Below are positions 23,447 to 41,189 of a stretch of 64,000 bases of DNA, in pieces. Location: assembly GCF_040939455.1 (NCBI RefSeq), contig NC_134106.1:73601001-73665000 (forward strand). The letters run 5' to 3'. Origin of the DNA: Microcebus murinus. Its lineage: Eukaryota; Chordata; Mammalia; Primates; Cheirogaleidae. The translations under genes were made by a program, and so were the position numbers. The notes under the pieces are model-generated. The model was given only the letters and a program-made list of their open reading frames with translations. It had not been told where the DNA came from and made no database searches. Every line of letters begins with the position of its first letter. Position 1 is the first letter of the stretch.

Positions 23447-25640
23447 AAAATGTTCTGCATCTATTGAGAGAATCATATGGTCTTTGTTCTTGTTTTTATT
23501 TATGAGGCAAATTGCATTTATAGACTTGCATATGTTGAACTAGCCTTGCATCCCTGGAATGAAGTCCACCTGGTCATGGTGAATTATTTTTTTGATGTGC
23601 TGCTGAATTCTATCTGCTAAAATCTTGTTGAGGATTTTTGCGTCTATATTCATGATGGATATTGGTCTGTAATTTTCTTTTTTAATTGTGTCCTTTTATG
23701 GCTTTGGTATTAAGATGATATTGCCTTTGTAGAATGATTTAGGAAGTATACCATACTTCTCAATGTTGTGGAATAATTTCTGTAGTATAGGTACAAGTTC
23801 GTCTTCATATGTTTGGTAAAACTCTGAAGTGTAACCATCTGGTCCAGAACTTTTCCGTTTGGGGAGGTTATTAATTACTGCTCTAATTTCTGAGCTTGAG
23901 ATTGGTCTATTCAGAAATTCTGTTACCTTCTGGGTGAACTTGGGGAGGTTGTATGTTTTCAGCAATTTGCCCATTTCCTCCTCGTTATGTAGTTTGGGAG
24001 CATATAGTTTTTTCCATTTATATTGTTGGGTGAAGTCCTGTTGCTTTGTCTTACTCCTTGAGCCAACATGCAGTTCAAGTTCTAGCCTTTAACTCTTTGA
24101 ATATTTTACTTTGAGGAGTGTCTATTGCCCTGTTCGGTGTGTAAGGCAGGTCTGAGAACTTCCTATAGGGCTGGGCTGGTCTTTGCAAATTCCTTCAGTG
24201 ATTGCTTGTCTGAGAAGGACTTTATTTCTTCCTCATAGATGAAACTTAAATAGATGAAACTTAATTTTGCTGGATAAAGAATTCTAGGTTGGGCTTTGCT
24301 CTGTTTTAGAAGATTAAGGATAGGCACCCACTCCCTCCTTACTTGTAAGGTTTCAAATGAGAAGTCTGCTGTTAGTCTGATAGGCTTTCCTTTATAGGGT
24401 ATTTGTTGTTTTCGTCTCACTGCACAGAGATTGCTTCTTTCATGTTTACTTTGGTCAGCCTAATAACCATGTGATGAAGTGATTGCCTTTTCATGTTGAT
24501 TCTCCCAGGAGTTCTGTGTGCTTCTTGTATCTGGATATCAAGATTTCTGGCCATGCCCAGCATATTTTCCTCTAGTATTCTGTGAAATAAATTTTCCAAT
24601 CCTTGTGAATGTTCCTCTTCCCCCTTCCAGAATCCCAATCAATCTGAGATTTGGCTTTTTTATATAATCCCACACTTCTTGTAAGCTTTGGTCTTGACTC
24701 TTGTTTCTGTGTTCCCTTTTTAACTCTAACTTGTTTAGCACATAGGCATAATCTTCAAGTTCTGAGATTCTTTCCTCTCCATGCTCCATCCTATTCTTGA
24801 GGCTTTCCACTGTATTATGGAGTTCTTTGAATGTTTCCTTCATTGCCAGGATTTCTGTTTCATTTTTCTGTATTAATTCAATTTCTTGAGAGAATTTTTC
24901 ATTCATTTCCTGAATTGTTCTTGTGGTTTCTCTATGTTGGGATTCTATTTTCTCTTCCATTTCATTGAGTTTTCTAACTATTCATATTCGAAATTCTTCT
25001 TCTGTCAGTTTAATCATATCATGTAAGTTGGTATCAGTTGATGGAGATCAAGCATTTTCTTCTGGAGGTGACTTTTTTCTCTGATCCTTCATGTTTCCTG
25101 TGATCTTTCACTGGTTCTTTCTCATCTGGGTGCTTTTGAGGACCAGAGGTGCTGGGACTGGATTGTGAGCTAAATTCTATGATTCCAAAGGAATGATCCT
25201 GGCAGAGCTGGGGATATGTGCTCTGGCCCTGTATCATCTTAGAGGAATTTGAGCATGTTGGGTTATCTTTGATCTGATATCTTCACCTTCTGTCTACAGA
25301 GTTTAGTGGGTTTGGGTTCCTTGCTTAGACACCCAGGGGTTAGATCACTCTTGTAAGAGCAAGTCTGCTATCAACCACTAGGTTGATGTGGGAGGCACTA
25401 TGTTAGGCTCTGAGTTTACTCTCTCTTTTGTTACCTGTGGTTTGCAAGAAGGAGTCAATTATCAAGGTAATCCAAGTCCTTTGTATTGCTCTCTAAGCTT
25501 CCAGATAGGATATACAGGTATCTCAGTCTTTAGGGAATCTCCTGCTACTCCCAAGGGTTCCTAGAGTCCTGTTACTACTTTAGGAGGGGTGAGAGGAGCA
25601 TCAGGTATCAGTGAGCTTAAGAAAGAATGCTTCAGAGTTG
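23447..25640 (-). mobile_element. Old L1 LINE with internal deletion (RT part joined to ORF1)
   Basis: Inverted. 23447-24060 encodes reverse-transcriptase residues on the - strand ([20 protein letters not shown] at 23696-23974). 24110-24960 encodes ORF1 pieces (NLDIQIQEAHRTPGRINMKR; coiled-coil text in 24538-24960). 25000-25640 looks like the 5' UTR. The whole endonuclease half and the 3' half of ORF2 are missing, so the copy is dead. Confidence 0.78.
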
Positions 25641-25689
25641 CTTGAGCTGTAGCTATGGGGGAGCTGTTTATATGTTATTCAGAGATTTT

Positions 25690-26550
25690 TCATCACACTT
25701 TAGGAGGAAGTTAAAAATGGGCAAAGGACATGAACAGAAACTTTTCCAAGAAGATAGACTAATGGCCAACAAACATGAAAAAATGCTCAACATCTCTAAT
25801 CATCAGGGAAATGCTAATCAAAACCACAATGAGATATCACTTAACTCAGTGAGAATGGCCTTTATCAAAAAGTCCCAAAACAATGAATGTTGGTGTGATG
25901 TGGAGAGAAAAGAACACTCATACACTGCCAGTGGCACTGCAAACTAATACAACCTCTGTGGAAAGTAATACAGAGATACTTCAAAAAGCTACAAGTAGAA
26001 CTGCCATTTAATCCAGCAATCCCATTACGGAGCATCTACCCAAAGGAAAAAAGACATTCTATTAAAAAAAGACATCTGCACTCGAATGTTTATAGCAGCA
26101 CAATGCACAATTGCAAAGATGTGGAAACAATCCAAGTGTCCACCAATACATTAGGGGATTAATAAAATGCAGTATATGTATACCATGGAGTTCTACTGAG
26201 CCACAAAAAACAATGGTGATCTAGCACCTCTTGTATTATTCTGGATAAAGCTGGACCCATTCTACTAAGTGAAGTATCCCAAGAATGGAAAAACAAGCAC
26301 CATATGTACTCCCAATCAAATTGATATTAACTGATCAGCACTTATGTGCACATATAGTAGTAACATTCATCAGGTGTCAGACAGGAGGTATGGTGGAGGA
26401 GGGAATGGCTATATTCACACCTAATGGGTATGGTACACACTGGTGGATGAACACGCTTGAAGCTCTGACTGGGGTGGGCAAAGGCAATATATGTAACCTA
26501 AACATTTGTACACCCATAATATGCTGAAATAAAAAACAAATATATAAATA
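25690..26550 (+). mobile_element. Old L1 LINE 3' end
   Basis: + strand ORF2 tail and 3' UTR ('gggcaaaggacatgaacag', 'aaaccacaatgagatatcac'), ending 'taatatgctgaaataaaaaa'. Many stops. Confidence 0.85.
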
Positions 26551-26741
26551 AATCTGGAAAAAACCCAAGAAGTATACATTTTTATGGATCTTTTATTTCT
26601 GTAGAAGCACACAGGTCATACCAAGCATGATTAACTTGAGAATTTTCACACACAAAACTCTACTGGCATGGTCCAGAACAGTATTTCCCAGGCTTGGTTA
26701 ATAATCAATATTCCCTAGGGTTCTTGGCAAAATACTTATTC

Positions 26742-28764
26742 TTTTTTTTTTTTTAATTTTTTTTTTATTTTGGCATATTATGGGGGTACAGATTTTAAGG
26801 TTTCAATAAATGTCCATTTCCCCCCTCCCCCCAAAAGTCTGAGTCTCCATCATGACCATCCCCCAGATGGTGCACATCTCACTCATTATGTATGTATATA
26901 CCCGCCCCCTCCCCCCTCCCACCTGCCCAATACCCTATTACTGTAGCACCTATGTGTCCACTTAGGTGCTACTCAGTTAATACCAGTTTGCTGGAGAATA
27001 TATCTGGTGCTTGTTTTTCCATTCTTGGGATACTTCACTTAGTAGTATGGGTTCCAGCTCTAACCAGGAAAATATAAGATGTGCTATATCACCATTATTT
27101 CTTAGAGCTGAATAGTACTCCATGGTGTACATATACCACATTTTATTAATCCATTCTTGGATTGATGGGCACTTAGGCTGTTTCCACAGCCTTGCAATTA
27201 TGAATTGTGCTGCTATAAACATTCGAGTGCAGGTGTCTTTTTTGTAGAGTGTCATTGGATCATTTGGGTAGATGCCCAGCAATGGGATTGCTGGATCAAA
27301 TGGTAGATTCACTTGTATCGCTTTAAGGTATCTCCATATTGCTTTCCACAGAGGTTGAACTAGTTTGCAGTCCCACCAGCAGTGTAGGAGTGTTCCTCTC
27401 TCTCCGCAACCACGCCAGCATTTATTGTTTGGAGATTTTTTGATAAAGGCCATTCTCACTGGGGTTAAGTGATATCTCATTGTGGTTTTGATTTGCATTT
27501 CCCTGATGATTAGAGATGTTGAGCATTTCTTCATATGTTTGTTGGCCATTCTTCTGTCTTCTTTAGAAAAATTTCTGTTCAAGTCCTTTGCCCACTTTTT
27601 AATGGGGTTATTTGATTTTTTCTTCCTAATTTTCGTGAGTTCTAAGTATATTCTAGTTATCAGTCCCTTATCGGATGCATAGGATGCAAAAATTTTCTCC
27701 CATTCTGTAGGTTGTCTGTTTACTTTCATGACTATTTCTTTGGCTGTGCAGAAGCTTTGTAGTTTGATCATGTCCCATTTATTTATTTTTGTTGCTGCTG
27801 TGATTGCCTTTGGAGACTTCTTCATAAACTCTTTGCCCAGGCCGATGTCTAGGAGAGTGTTTCCAACTTTTTCCTCTAGAGTTCTAATAGTTTCATACCT
27901 TAGGTTTCAGTCTGTTATCCAGCGTGAGTTGGTTTTTGTGAGAGGTGAAAGGTGTGGGTCCTGTTTTAGCCTTCTACAGGTGGCTATCCAGTTTTCCCAG
28001 CACCATTTATTGAAGAGGGATTCTTTTCCCCAGCGTATGTTTTTGTCTGCTTTGTCAAAGATGAGATGGCTATATGAGGATGGTTTTATATCAGGATTCT
28101 CACATCTGTTCCACTGGTCAATATTCCTGTTTTTGTGCCAATACCATATTGTTTTAATTACTACAGCTTTGTAGTATAGTTTGATATCTGGCATATTAAT
28201 GCCTCCCATTTTGTTTTTGTTGCCTAGAATTGCTCTTGATATTCGGGGTCTTCTTTGGTTCCATACGAAGCGTAAGATTATTTTTTCTATATCTGTGAAG
28301 AATGCTGATGGGATTTTAATAGGTATTGCATTGAATCTGTAGATCAGTTTGGGTAGTATAGACATTTTGATGATATTGAGTCTGCCGATCCACGAGCATG
28401 GTATGGATTTCCATCTGTTTACATCCTCTGCTATTTCCTTCCTCAGTGTTTCATAGTTCTCCCTGTAGAGGTCTTTTACCTCTTTGGTTAAATATATTCC
28501 TAGGTACTTTAATTTCTTTGTTGCTATTGTGAAGGGAATTGAGTCTTTGATTTGGTTCTCAATTAGATTGTTGTTGGCGTATATGAATGCCTCTGATTTC
28601 TGTGTATTAATTTTGTATCCTGAGACTTTACTAAATTCATTGATCAGTTCCAGGAGTTTCTTGGTTGAATCCTTGGGGTTTTCTAGATACAATATCATAT
28701 CATCAGCAAACAGTGAAAGTTTGATCTCTTCTGCCCCTATTTGGATACCTTTGATTCCATTTTC
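26742..28764 (-). mobile_element. Young L1 LINE, 5'-truncated, nearly identical to the 58.7-kb copy
   Basis: Inverted 2.0-kb L1 with a poly-T run at 26742-26755. ORF2 C-terminal reading frames lie at 28698-27907 and 27825-26977, in the same frame, separated by a TGA at 27909-27907. It contains a Cys-rich end ([18 protein letters not shown]). The 5' truncation is at about 28761-28764, after 'gattccattttc'. By eye it differs from 58679-60702 at only about a dozen positions. Confidence 0.95.
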
Positions 28765-30729
28765 ACCATAAACTTAGTAAGCTGTAATTTTTAGGGAAGA
28801 GGGTTCTAATTTACTACATGAGGGGTAATCACAAGCACCTGGGTTTTCAATGCATACCCAAATGATTCTAATGTTTCTAGTTTGGGAAATAGAGATGTGC
28901 AAAACATCTCAGCACTTAGGTCATTTCATGACAATGTTTGGTGGCTGCAGGAGTTCCACTTGGGGCTGAGTCATCTGCCAACACCCTGCTAGATAGGGAC
29001 AACCTTAATAATAGGAGTGACATGACTCAGACTTTGCTCTGCCGTCATGCTGAGAGTAGTTGTTGTTGATTTCTCATAGTGTTTCATAACATCCCAATTT
29101 CAGGAGACAGAAAATGAAAGACTAAAAATCAAGAGTATCATAATTTCCAGTTTGGCTACTAAATGTTGGTGCCACTCTCACCAAGTAACACCCCCTCCCT
29201 GTACCTCCCTTTCCTTACTCATAAAATGAAACTGCTGAAGGATATGATTTTATTAAGAAAAATTATCTAAATCTTTGTGGAAAAGGCAAAAAGAATATTG
29301 TGTGCCTTTTCAATGCCATCCTACAGCATTGTCTAACAGACCCATCTAAGTATACTCTGACTCCCTATCAATACAACTTTGCTTGACTTACTATTGACTT
29401 GTAGGAAATATAATATATAAAGAACATAGATTTTTTTTCTCAATAGAACTGTAAATGGCATCTGTCTGGTTGAAAAGATAATGTCCAAAATTGACAATTC
29501 AAGAAATAGAAGTAAAAGCATATATAGTATATATTTAGACACATAGGAAAACAGCAGAAAAAGAGTTAGAAGTTGCTTAATGGAAATAAGACTAGTGCAA
29601 AAGAATGTCTTTAACCATAGACATGCATTATTCTAGTAAGAATCTATTTTTCTAAACTTTTCCAAGAGTCTAAGAAGTGAGATGATATTTTATTATCATG
29701 AACTAATTACAACCATTGTTCTCAGCACTCTGGGGATGGCATCTTCTGTTCCCATACCCAATTATTCATGAATTATGGGACAGTGTCTTCAGATGCACTT
29801 TCAGGAAGCAGCCACTGCCCTTTAGCATTTGCTGAGTCAGAAGATATCAGCCCCAAAGCAGCTCAACAGAGAAACATCCCACCCCACTATTTTAGCTGCA
29901 GTTGTGATCTTTGGTGGCATAGTTCTAAGAATATTATTTGCCCCCTGGAATCTCTCCTCTCTCAGTCCATCAGGCCCTCTATAGCACAAATTAGTAAAGG
30001 TCCAAAGGAACCAAGGTCTTCAGTGAATGATGCCCTGGAGCTTTGTATTCCTCAAATGCAAGAGTATTTGCTATAGAACATGTCTGCATACCAGGTGTGG
30101 ATCAGACCAATCATCTGTAAGTGTTGCTACTCACAGGGGCCTTCTATGATTTTATATATCATTGCATCATGTGCTATTTTTCACATGTGAGGAGTAAGCT
30201 AGGGGCCAATGGATGTCTATGTTCTCCAGGTTATATATGCTGTCTATAAGATTACTGTAAATTGGTGTTTTCATTTTTATTACACTCCAAATGTCCTTGA
30301 GCCTCTTCTGTATCATTAGGATGACCACCTGATCCCAGCCACATACCATAACTCATATTTGAACTGTTGTTTGAGCTTATATTTGTGCCAAGTGACAGTC
30401 ATGGTGCTTGCATGAACAAAGTTTTTCACAGTAGAGAAAAGAGGTGGGAACACCAAATCATCATACAGCCTACAGTAGGATGGAGATGCTATAGCCCTCA
30501 GAGCCATAATCATGTCACAAGTAAATGTGTCATCACCTTTCAATTAACAGTATAAATTGGCAGATGTAACAACCTGTCACCCTTTATTAGCAATGAGTAT
30601 ATTAGTAAATATCCAGTGCCTAATTCCTCTATTTGATAATCCTGAATTAATTAGCTTTAATGCTCATTTTAATGTTGATGTTTATAAAACTGCAATGCTA
30701 ACATTATATTCAATTGAGGAAGAAAACTT
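28765..30729. other. Intergenic, no gene recognised
   Basis: No IL-1 family exon and no clear repeat family. A weak MIR-like segment may lie near 29150-29290. Confidence 0.4.
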
Positions 30730-33700
30730 TAGAGGAGATGAATAGAGGAAGAAAGTGGAATAGGACTCTCCAGTGATCATCCCCCACCAGAAACATCAAT
30801 CTGAACAACTATCTATGCATGAAAATCTTCACAAGAGGTAAAGAAGCCAGATGAGAGATGACAGTACGTGATTTTAACATAATAATAATAATGAATGCAT
30901 TGACGAGAGTAGTAAGGACAGTTTTACCTTACCCACATCATACCTCCCCCAACCTCAGGCAGTGCAAAGAGGGAAACACCACCCACTTGGGATAAAGACA
31001 GGGAAGTAAGCATAGAACTTCACCTTGGAACCCTACCACAGTAAAACCCACAATTGGGCATAACCCCTCAACCCCTGGTACCAGGCTAATACCCACTGAT
31101 GGAGCCTCTAGATCTGCCCTAGCCCCAGAAAAAAACCTGTGGCACCAGTGAGATGGACTTGAGTTTTGGCCCACATCACTGCTGGCTAACTACAGAGGCG
31201 CTGGGCCTTGAATAAACTTCAGTGTTTAGCAGGTTGTAAGAGCCATGGTCCTTGAACATGCCCTAGTGCTACAGTGGTTTAAAGAACTATGGGCCTTTTC
31301 CCATGTTGTCTCAGCCTTGGCTGCCAAGGGATTCTGGCTATGGCAATCTTGAGCTTAGGGTACCTCCTAGTGCTACAGTGGCTGAATTCATCATGGGCTT
31401 AGAGAGCTCATCAATCAACTTGACCTAAATCTCTGGACAAGTTTACTGCTGAAGGGAACTCCCAAACAAGGCCAGACTGTGAAGACTAGATAAAGTATGT
31501 ACATGAATGCACACACATCAATGCATGGCCATAAGGATCAAGATCAATCAGGGAAACATGATGTCACCAAATGTACAAAATGAAGTGTCAGTGACTGACC
31601 CTAAGGAAATGGAGATGAAAGAACTAAATAGCAAAGAATCAAAATGTCTGTTTTTAAAAACTTAGCAAACTTCAATAAAATACAGAGAAACAATTCAAAA
31701 TTTTATCAAGAAATTTAACAAAGAGATTAAATAATTTTTGAAAAGTCAAAAAGAAATTCTGGAGCTGAAAAATAATGAAAAACACAATAGAAAGCATCGA
31801 CAACAGAATTGACTAAGCAGAGGAGAATAATCTGTTAACTCAAAGACAGAGTAATTCAAAATACATAGTCAGAGGACAAAAAGAAAAAAAGAATTAAAAG
31901 AAATAAAGAAAGCTTATTGGGTTTAAAGGGTAACATAAAAGAGAAAATCTATGGGGTTTTGGTGCTTAGGAAGGAGTAGAGAAAGAGAAAAAGATAGAAA
32001 GTTTAGTTTAAAGATAGTAACAGAAAACTTTCCAAACCTGGAGAAAGACACAAATATCCTGGTATACAAACGTCAAGGGCCTCCAATCAGATTCAACCCA
32101 AATAAGACTACCCCACTACATATTATCATCAAAATGTCAAAGATGAAAGATAAAGAGAGGATCTTGAAAGCAGCAAGAGAAAAGAAGCAAATAACATAAG
32201 GGAGTCCCAATAAACTTAAAAGCAGATTTCTCAGCAGAAATCTTACAGGCCAGGAAAGAGTGGAATGATATATTCAACAAGCTGGAAAAAAAAGACCTTA
32301 CAACCAAGAACATTATAGTCAGCAAAGTTGTCCTTCAGAAATAATGGAGAAAGAAAGATTTTTGCAAACAAACATAAGCTGAGGGAATAAGACCTGTCTT
32401 ACAAGAACTATTGAACGGAATTTTTCAAGATGAAGAAAAGGATGCTAATGAGTAACACAAAAACATCTGAAAGTATATAACTAGTGGTAAAAGTAAGCAC
32501 ACAGTCAAATTCTGAATACTCTAATAATGTAATGATGGTGTGTAAATCATTTATATCTTTAGTATGAATCTTAAAAGACAAAACTATTAAAAATAATGAT
32601 AACTATAATAATTTATTAAGGAATATGCAATATAAAAAGATGTAAATTGTCACATCAAAAATTCAAAATGCTGGGAGAAATGAAACCCATACTACTAAGT
32701 GAAGTATCCCAAGAATGGAAAAACAAGCACCACATATACTCACCAGCAAACTGGTATTAACTGAGCAGCACCTAAGTGGACACATAGATACTACAGTAAT
32801 AGGGTATTGGGCAGGGGAGAGGGGGGAGGGGGGCAGGTATATACATACATAATGAGTGAGATGTGCACCATCTGGGGGATGGTCATGCTGGAAACTCAGA
32901 CTTGTGGGGGGAGGGGGGGAAAAGGGCATTTATTGAAACCTTAAAATCTGTACCCCCACAATATGCCGAAATAAAAAAAAAAGAGTAGAATTTTTTTCTC
33001 TTCCTTTTACAAAAAAAGTAAAATTGTTATCAGTTTAAAATAAACTGTTAAAACTATACAATGTATTTTTCAAGCCTCATGGTAATCACAAAGCAAAAAT
33101 CTATAATAGATGCACTAAAAACAAAAATCAATGAAACAAAACATATTACAGGAGAAAATCACTTAATCTCATGGGAAAACAGTGAGAGAGGAAGAAAGGG
33201 TGTACAAAACAACTAGAAAACAAGGAACAAAATGACAAGAGAAAGTCTTTACCATGAATAATTACATGGAATGTAAACAAATTAAATTTTCCAATTAAAA
33301 GACATAGAGTGGCTAAATGGATTAAAAAAAGAAAAGAAAAAGAAAAACATGACCTAAGTATGTGCTGCCTACAAGAGTCTCATTTCACCTGTAAGGACAC
33401 ACATAGACCGAAAGTGAAAGAATTGAAAAAGATGTTCCATGCAAATGAAAACCAAAAGAGAGCAGAAGTAGCTATACTTAGGTAAAAGAGATAGACTTTA
33501 AGTAAAAAACTGAAAGTTTTTACTTAAATAAAATCTTAAGTAAGCATTAAAAAGTTAAGTAAAAACTTAACTAAAAACTGAAAGTTTTTTGCTTAAGTAA
33601 AAAGACACAAAGATGGTCATTATACAATAGCAAAGGAGTTAATGTAGCCAGAGAATATAACAATTATAAATATGTAGGCACCCAATATTAGAGCACCTAA

Positions 33701-34985
33701 AGCAAATATTAATAGATCTAAAGGGAGAGATAGATAGACTGCAATTCAATAACAGTATGGGATTTCAACATCTCACTTTCAGCAATATACAGATCATAAA
33801 GACAGAAAATTAACAACAAAGAAACATCAAATTATACTCTAGACCAAATGGACCTAACAGACATTTAAAGAACATTCCATTCAACAGTTACAGAATACAC
33901 ATTCTTCTCAACTACACATGGAACATTCATCAGCATAGGTTATATGTTAGGCCACAAAACAAGTCTTAACAAATTTAATGAAATTGAAATCATATTAAGT
34001 ATCTTTTTTGATCTCAATGGTATAAAACTAGAAATCATTCACAGGAAAAACCTTGGAAACTTTACAAATACATGGAAATTAGACAACATGCTCCTTAATA
34101 AACAATGAGTCAACAAATACATTTAAAAAAAAAATTTACAGTTATTAAGAAAAATGAGAATGGAAACACAATATACCAAAGCCTGTGAGATAAAGTTCTA
34201 AGAGGAAAATTTATAGCAATAAACACCTACATTGAAATAGAAGGAAGATTTCAAATAAACAACCTAACATTATACCTTAAGGGCCAGAATAATAGGAACA
34301 AATTTAACCCAAAATTAATAGAAGGAAATAAATAATAAAGATCAGAGCATAAATAATCAAAATAGAGATTAAAAAATACAAAAGATTGACAAAACGGAGT
34401 TGGTTTTTTGAAAGATGAAATTGACAAACCCTTAGCTAGACTAAGAAAAAAAGAGAAAAGATCCAAATAAAATCAGAGATGAAAAGGAAGATACCACAAC
34501 TTATACCACAGATATACAAAGACTCATGACAGATTATTATGAACCATTACATGCCAACAAATTGGATAATCTAGAAGAAACAGGTAAATTTCTTGATACA
34601 TACAACCCACCAACACTGAACTATGACGAAACAGAAAATCTAAACACACCAATAACGAGTAAGGATCTTGCTTGAATTAGTAATAAAAGTCTCCCATCAA
34701 AGAAAACCCCAGGACCTTATGGCTCTACTGCTGAATTCTATCAAACATTTAAAAGAAGAACTAACAACAATTCTTTCCGAATTATTCCACAAACCTAAAG
34801 AGGATGGAATTCTTCCTCTCCCACTCCATGTGGCCCTGATACCAAATCTCATTTTCCTAAGACCAAAAGCAGACAAGACACACACAAAAAAAAGAAAACT
34901 ACAGGCCAGTATCATAAGATGATCATAAGATGACGAACATAAGATGCAAAAATCCCCAACAAACTAATAGCAAACTGAATTCAAC
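30730..34985 (+). mobile_element. Old L1 LINE, long but degraded
   Basis: + strand, in order: 5' UTR-like text (30730-31500), ORF1 region (31560-32480), endonuclease region (33260-33420: 'tgctgcctacaagagtctc') and RT region to about 34980. Numerous stops and frameshifts. A second L1 3' end is nested at 32672-32985. The 3' half of ORF2 is missing. Confidence 0.75.
32672..32985 (+). mobile_element. Young-type L1 3' end nested in the old L1
   Basis: Starts inside ORF2's end ('gaagtatcccaagaatgg'), continues through the G-rich 3' UTR and ends 'atgccgaaataaaaaaaa'. Strongly 5'-truncated; belongs to the same family as 26742-28764. Confidence 0.88.
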
Positions 34986-35821
34986 AAAGCTGTGAGACTG
35001 TCAAAAAAAAAGTAGTTAAAGAGTGGTGCCCTTTTATGTACTGAATTTCCCACCATTACCATGGACCAAGGACCTTCTATCCCCAGCTAAGCACCAGTCC
35101 CTGGCCCACCCATTGTGATGGGTTCACTCAACTACTTTTGTTAATTTCAGTTCACTTTTTCTTTTATTTATTTTATTTTACATCTGTTTTAGCTTTATTA
35201 TTGTATAAATATTAATATATGAAGTTTATATTTAGTATATTTTCATACATTATAATTAGGACAAAAATAATTTAATTTAATACAAAACATTTTCTTTAAA
35301 AGGTCCTAACCTTAAGAAGGATCTATTATACATACTGAGGTATATGAGCAATATATAAAGACTATGGATGACGTCATCCAAAAAGGAAAGAAAACAAAGC
35401 AAAACAGAAACAGAGGTAAGCTCCATGCTGATGCTAGTCATGCAATCTTGGGTGAGACTCATGAGCTCTGAGGCCTCTTCATATCCGCATCCAGGAGAAG
35501 GCCCTGTGGTTTAGTGTTTGGGTCTTGACGTCACTTGTACAGACGCCTGTGGGCTGGACAGCATCAGCCTGAGAGGAGAGCCTTACGCCATTCTGTCTCC
35601 CCTGCTTCTGAGCCCACATCCTGTTTTCCGGTTGCTATGAAGCCCATGCTTCCTCTTCATTCATAAAATGAGGTGATAACAGAGGCCCTGCTCACCTCTC
35701 TGCACTGGAGTCCAAATGACAATAGAGGTGAAAAAATAGGGAAAATATAGGTGAAAAAACATTGGAAACCAGAAGCTTTAACACCACGTCCTCTGGCCAA
35801 GCTGCCACTTCTAGGCTGAGT
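34986..35821. other. Downstream flank of IL36G
   Basis: Contains the likely IL36G 3' UTR. On the minus strand, several AATAAA-like signals occur within the T-rich stretch at about 35160-35200. No gene recognised. Confidence 0.4.

Positions 35822-41189
<5,368 letters not shown>

Noticed and set aside
31951..32199. 82-codon plus-strand frame
   Set aside because: A surviving piece of L1 ORF1 in a degraded element, not a gene.
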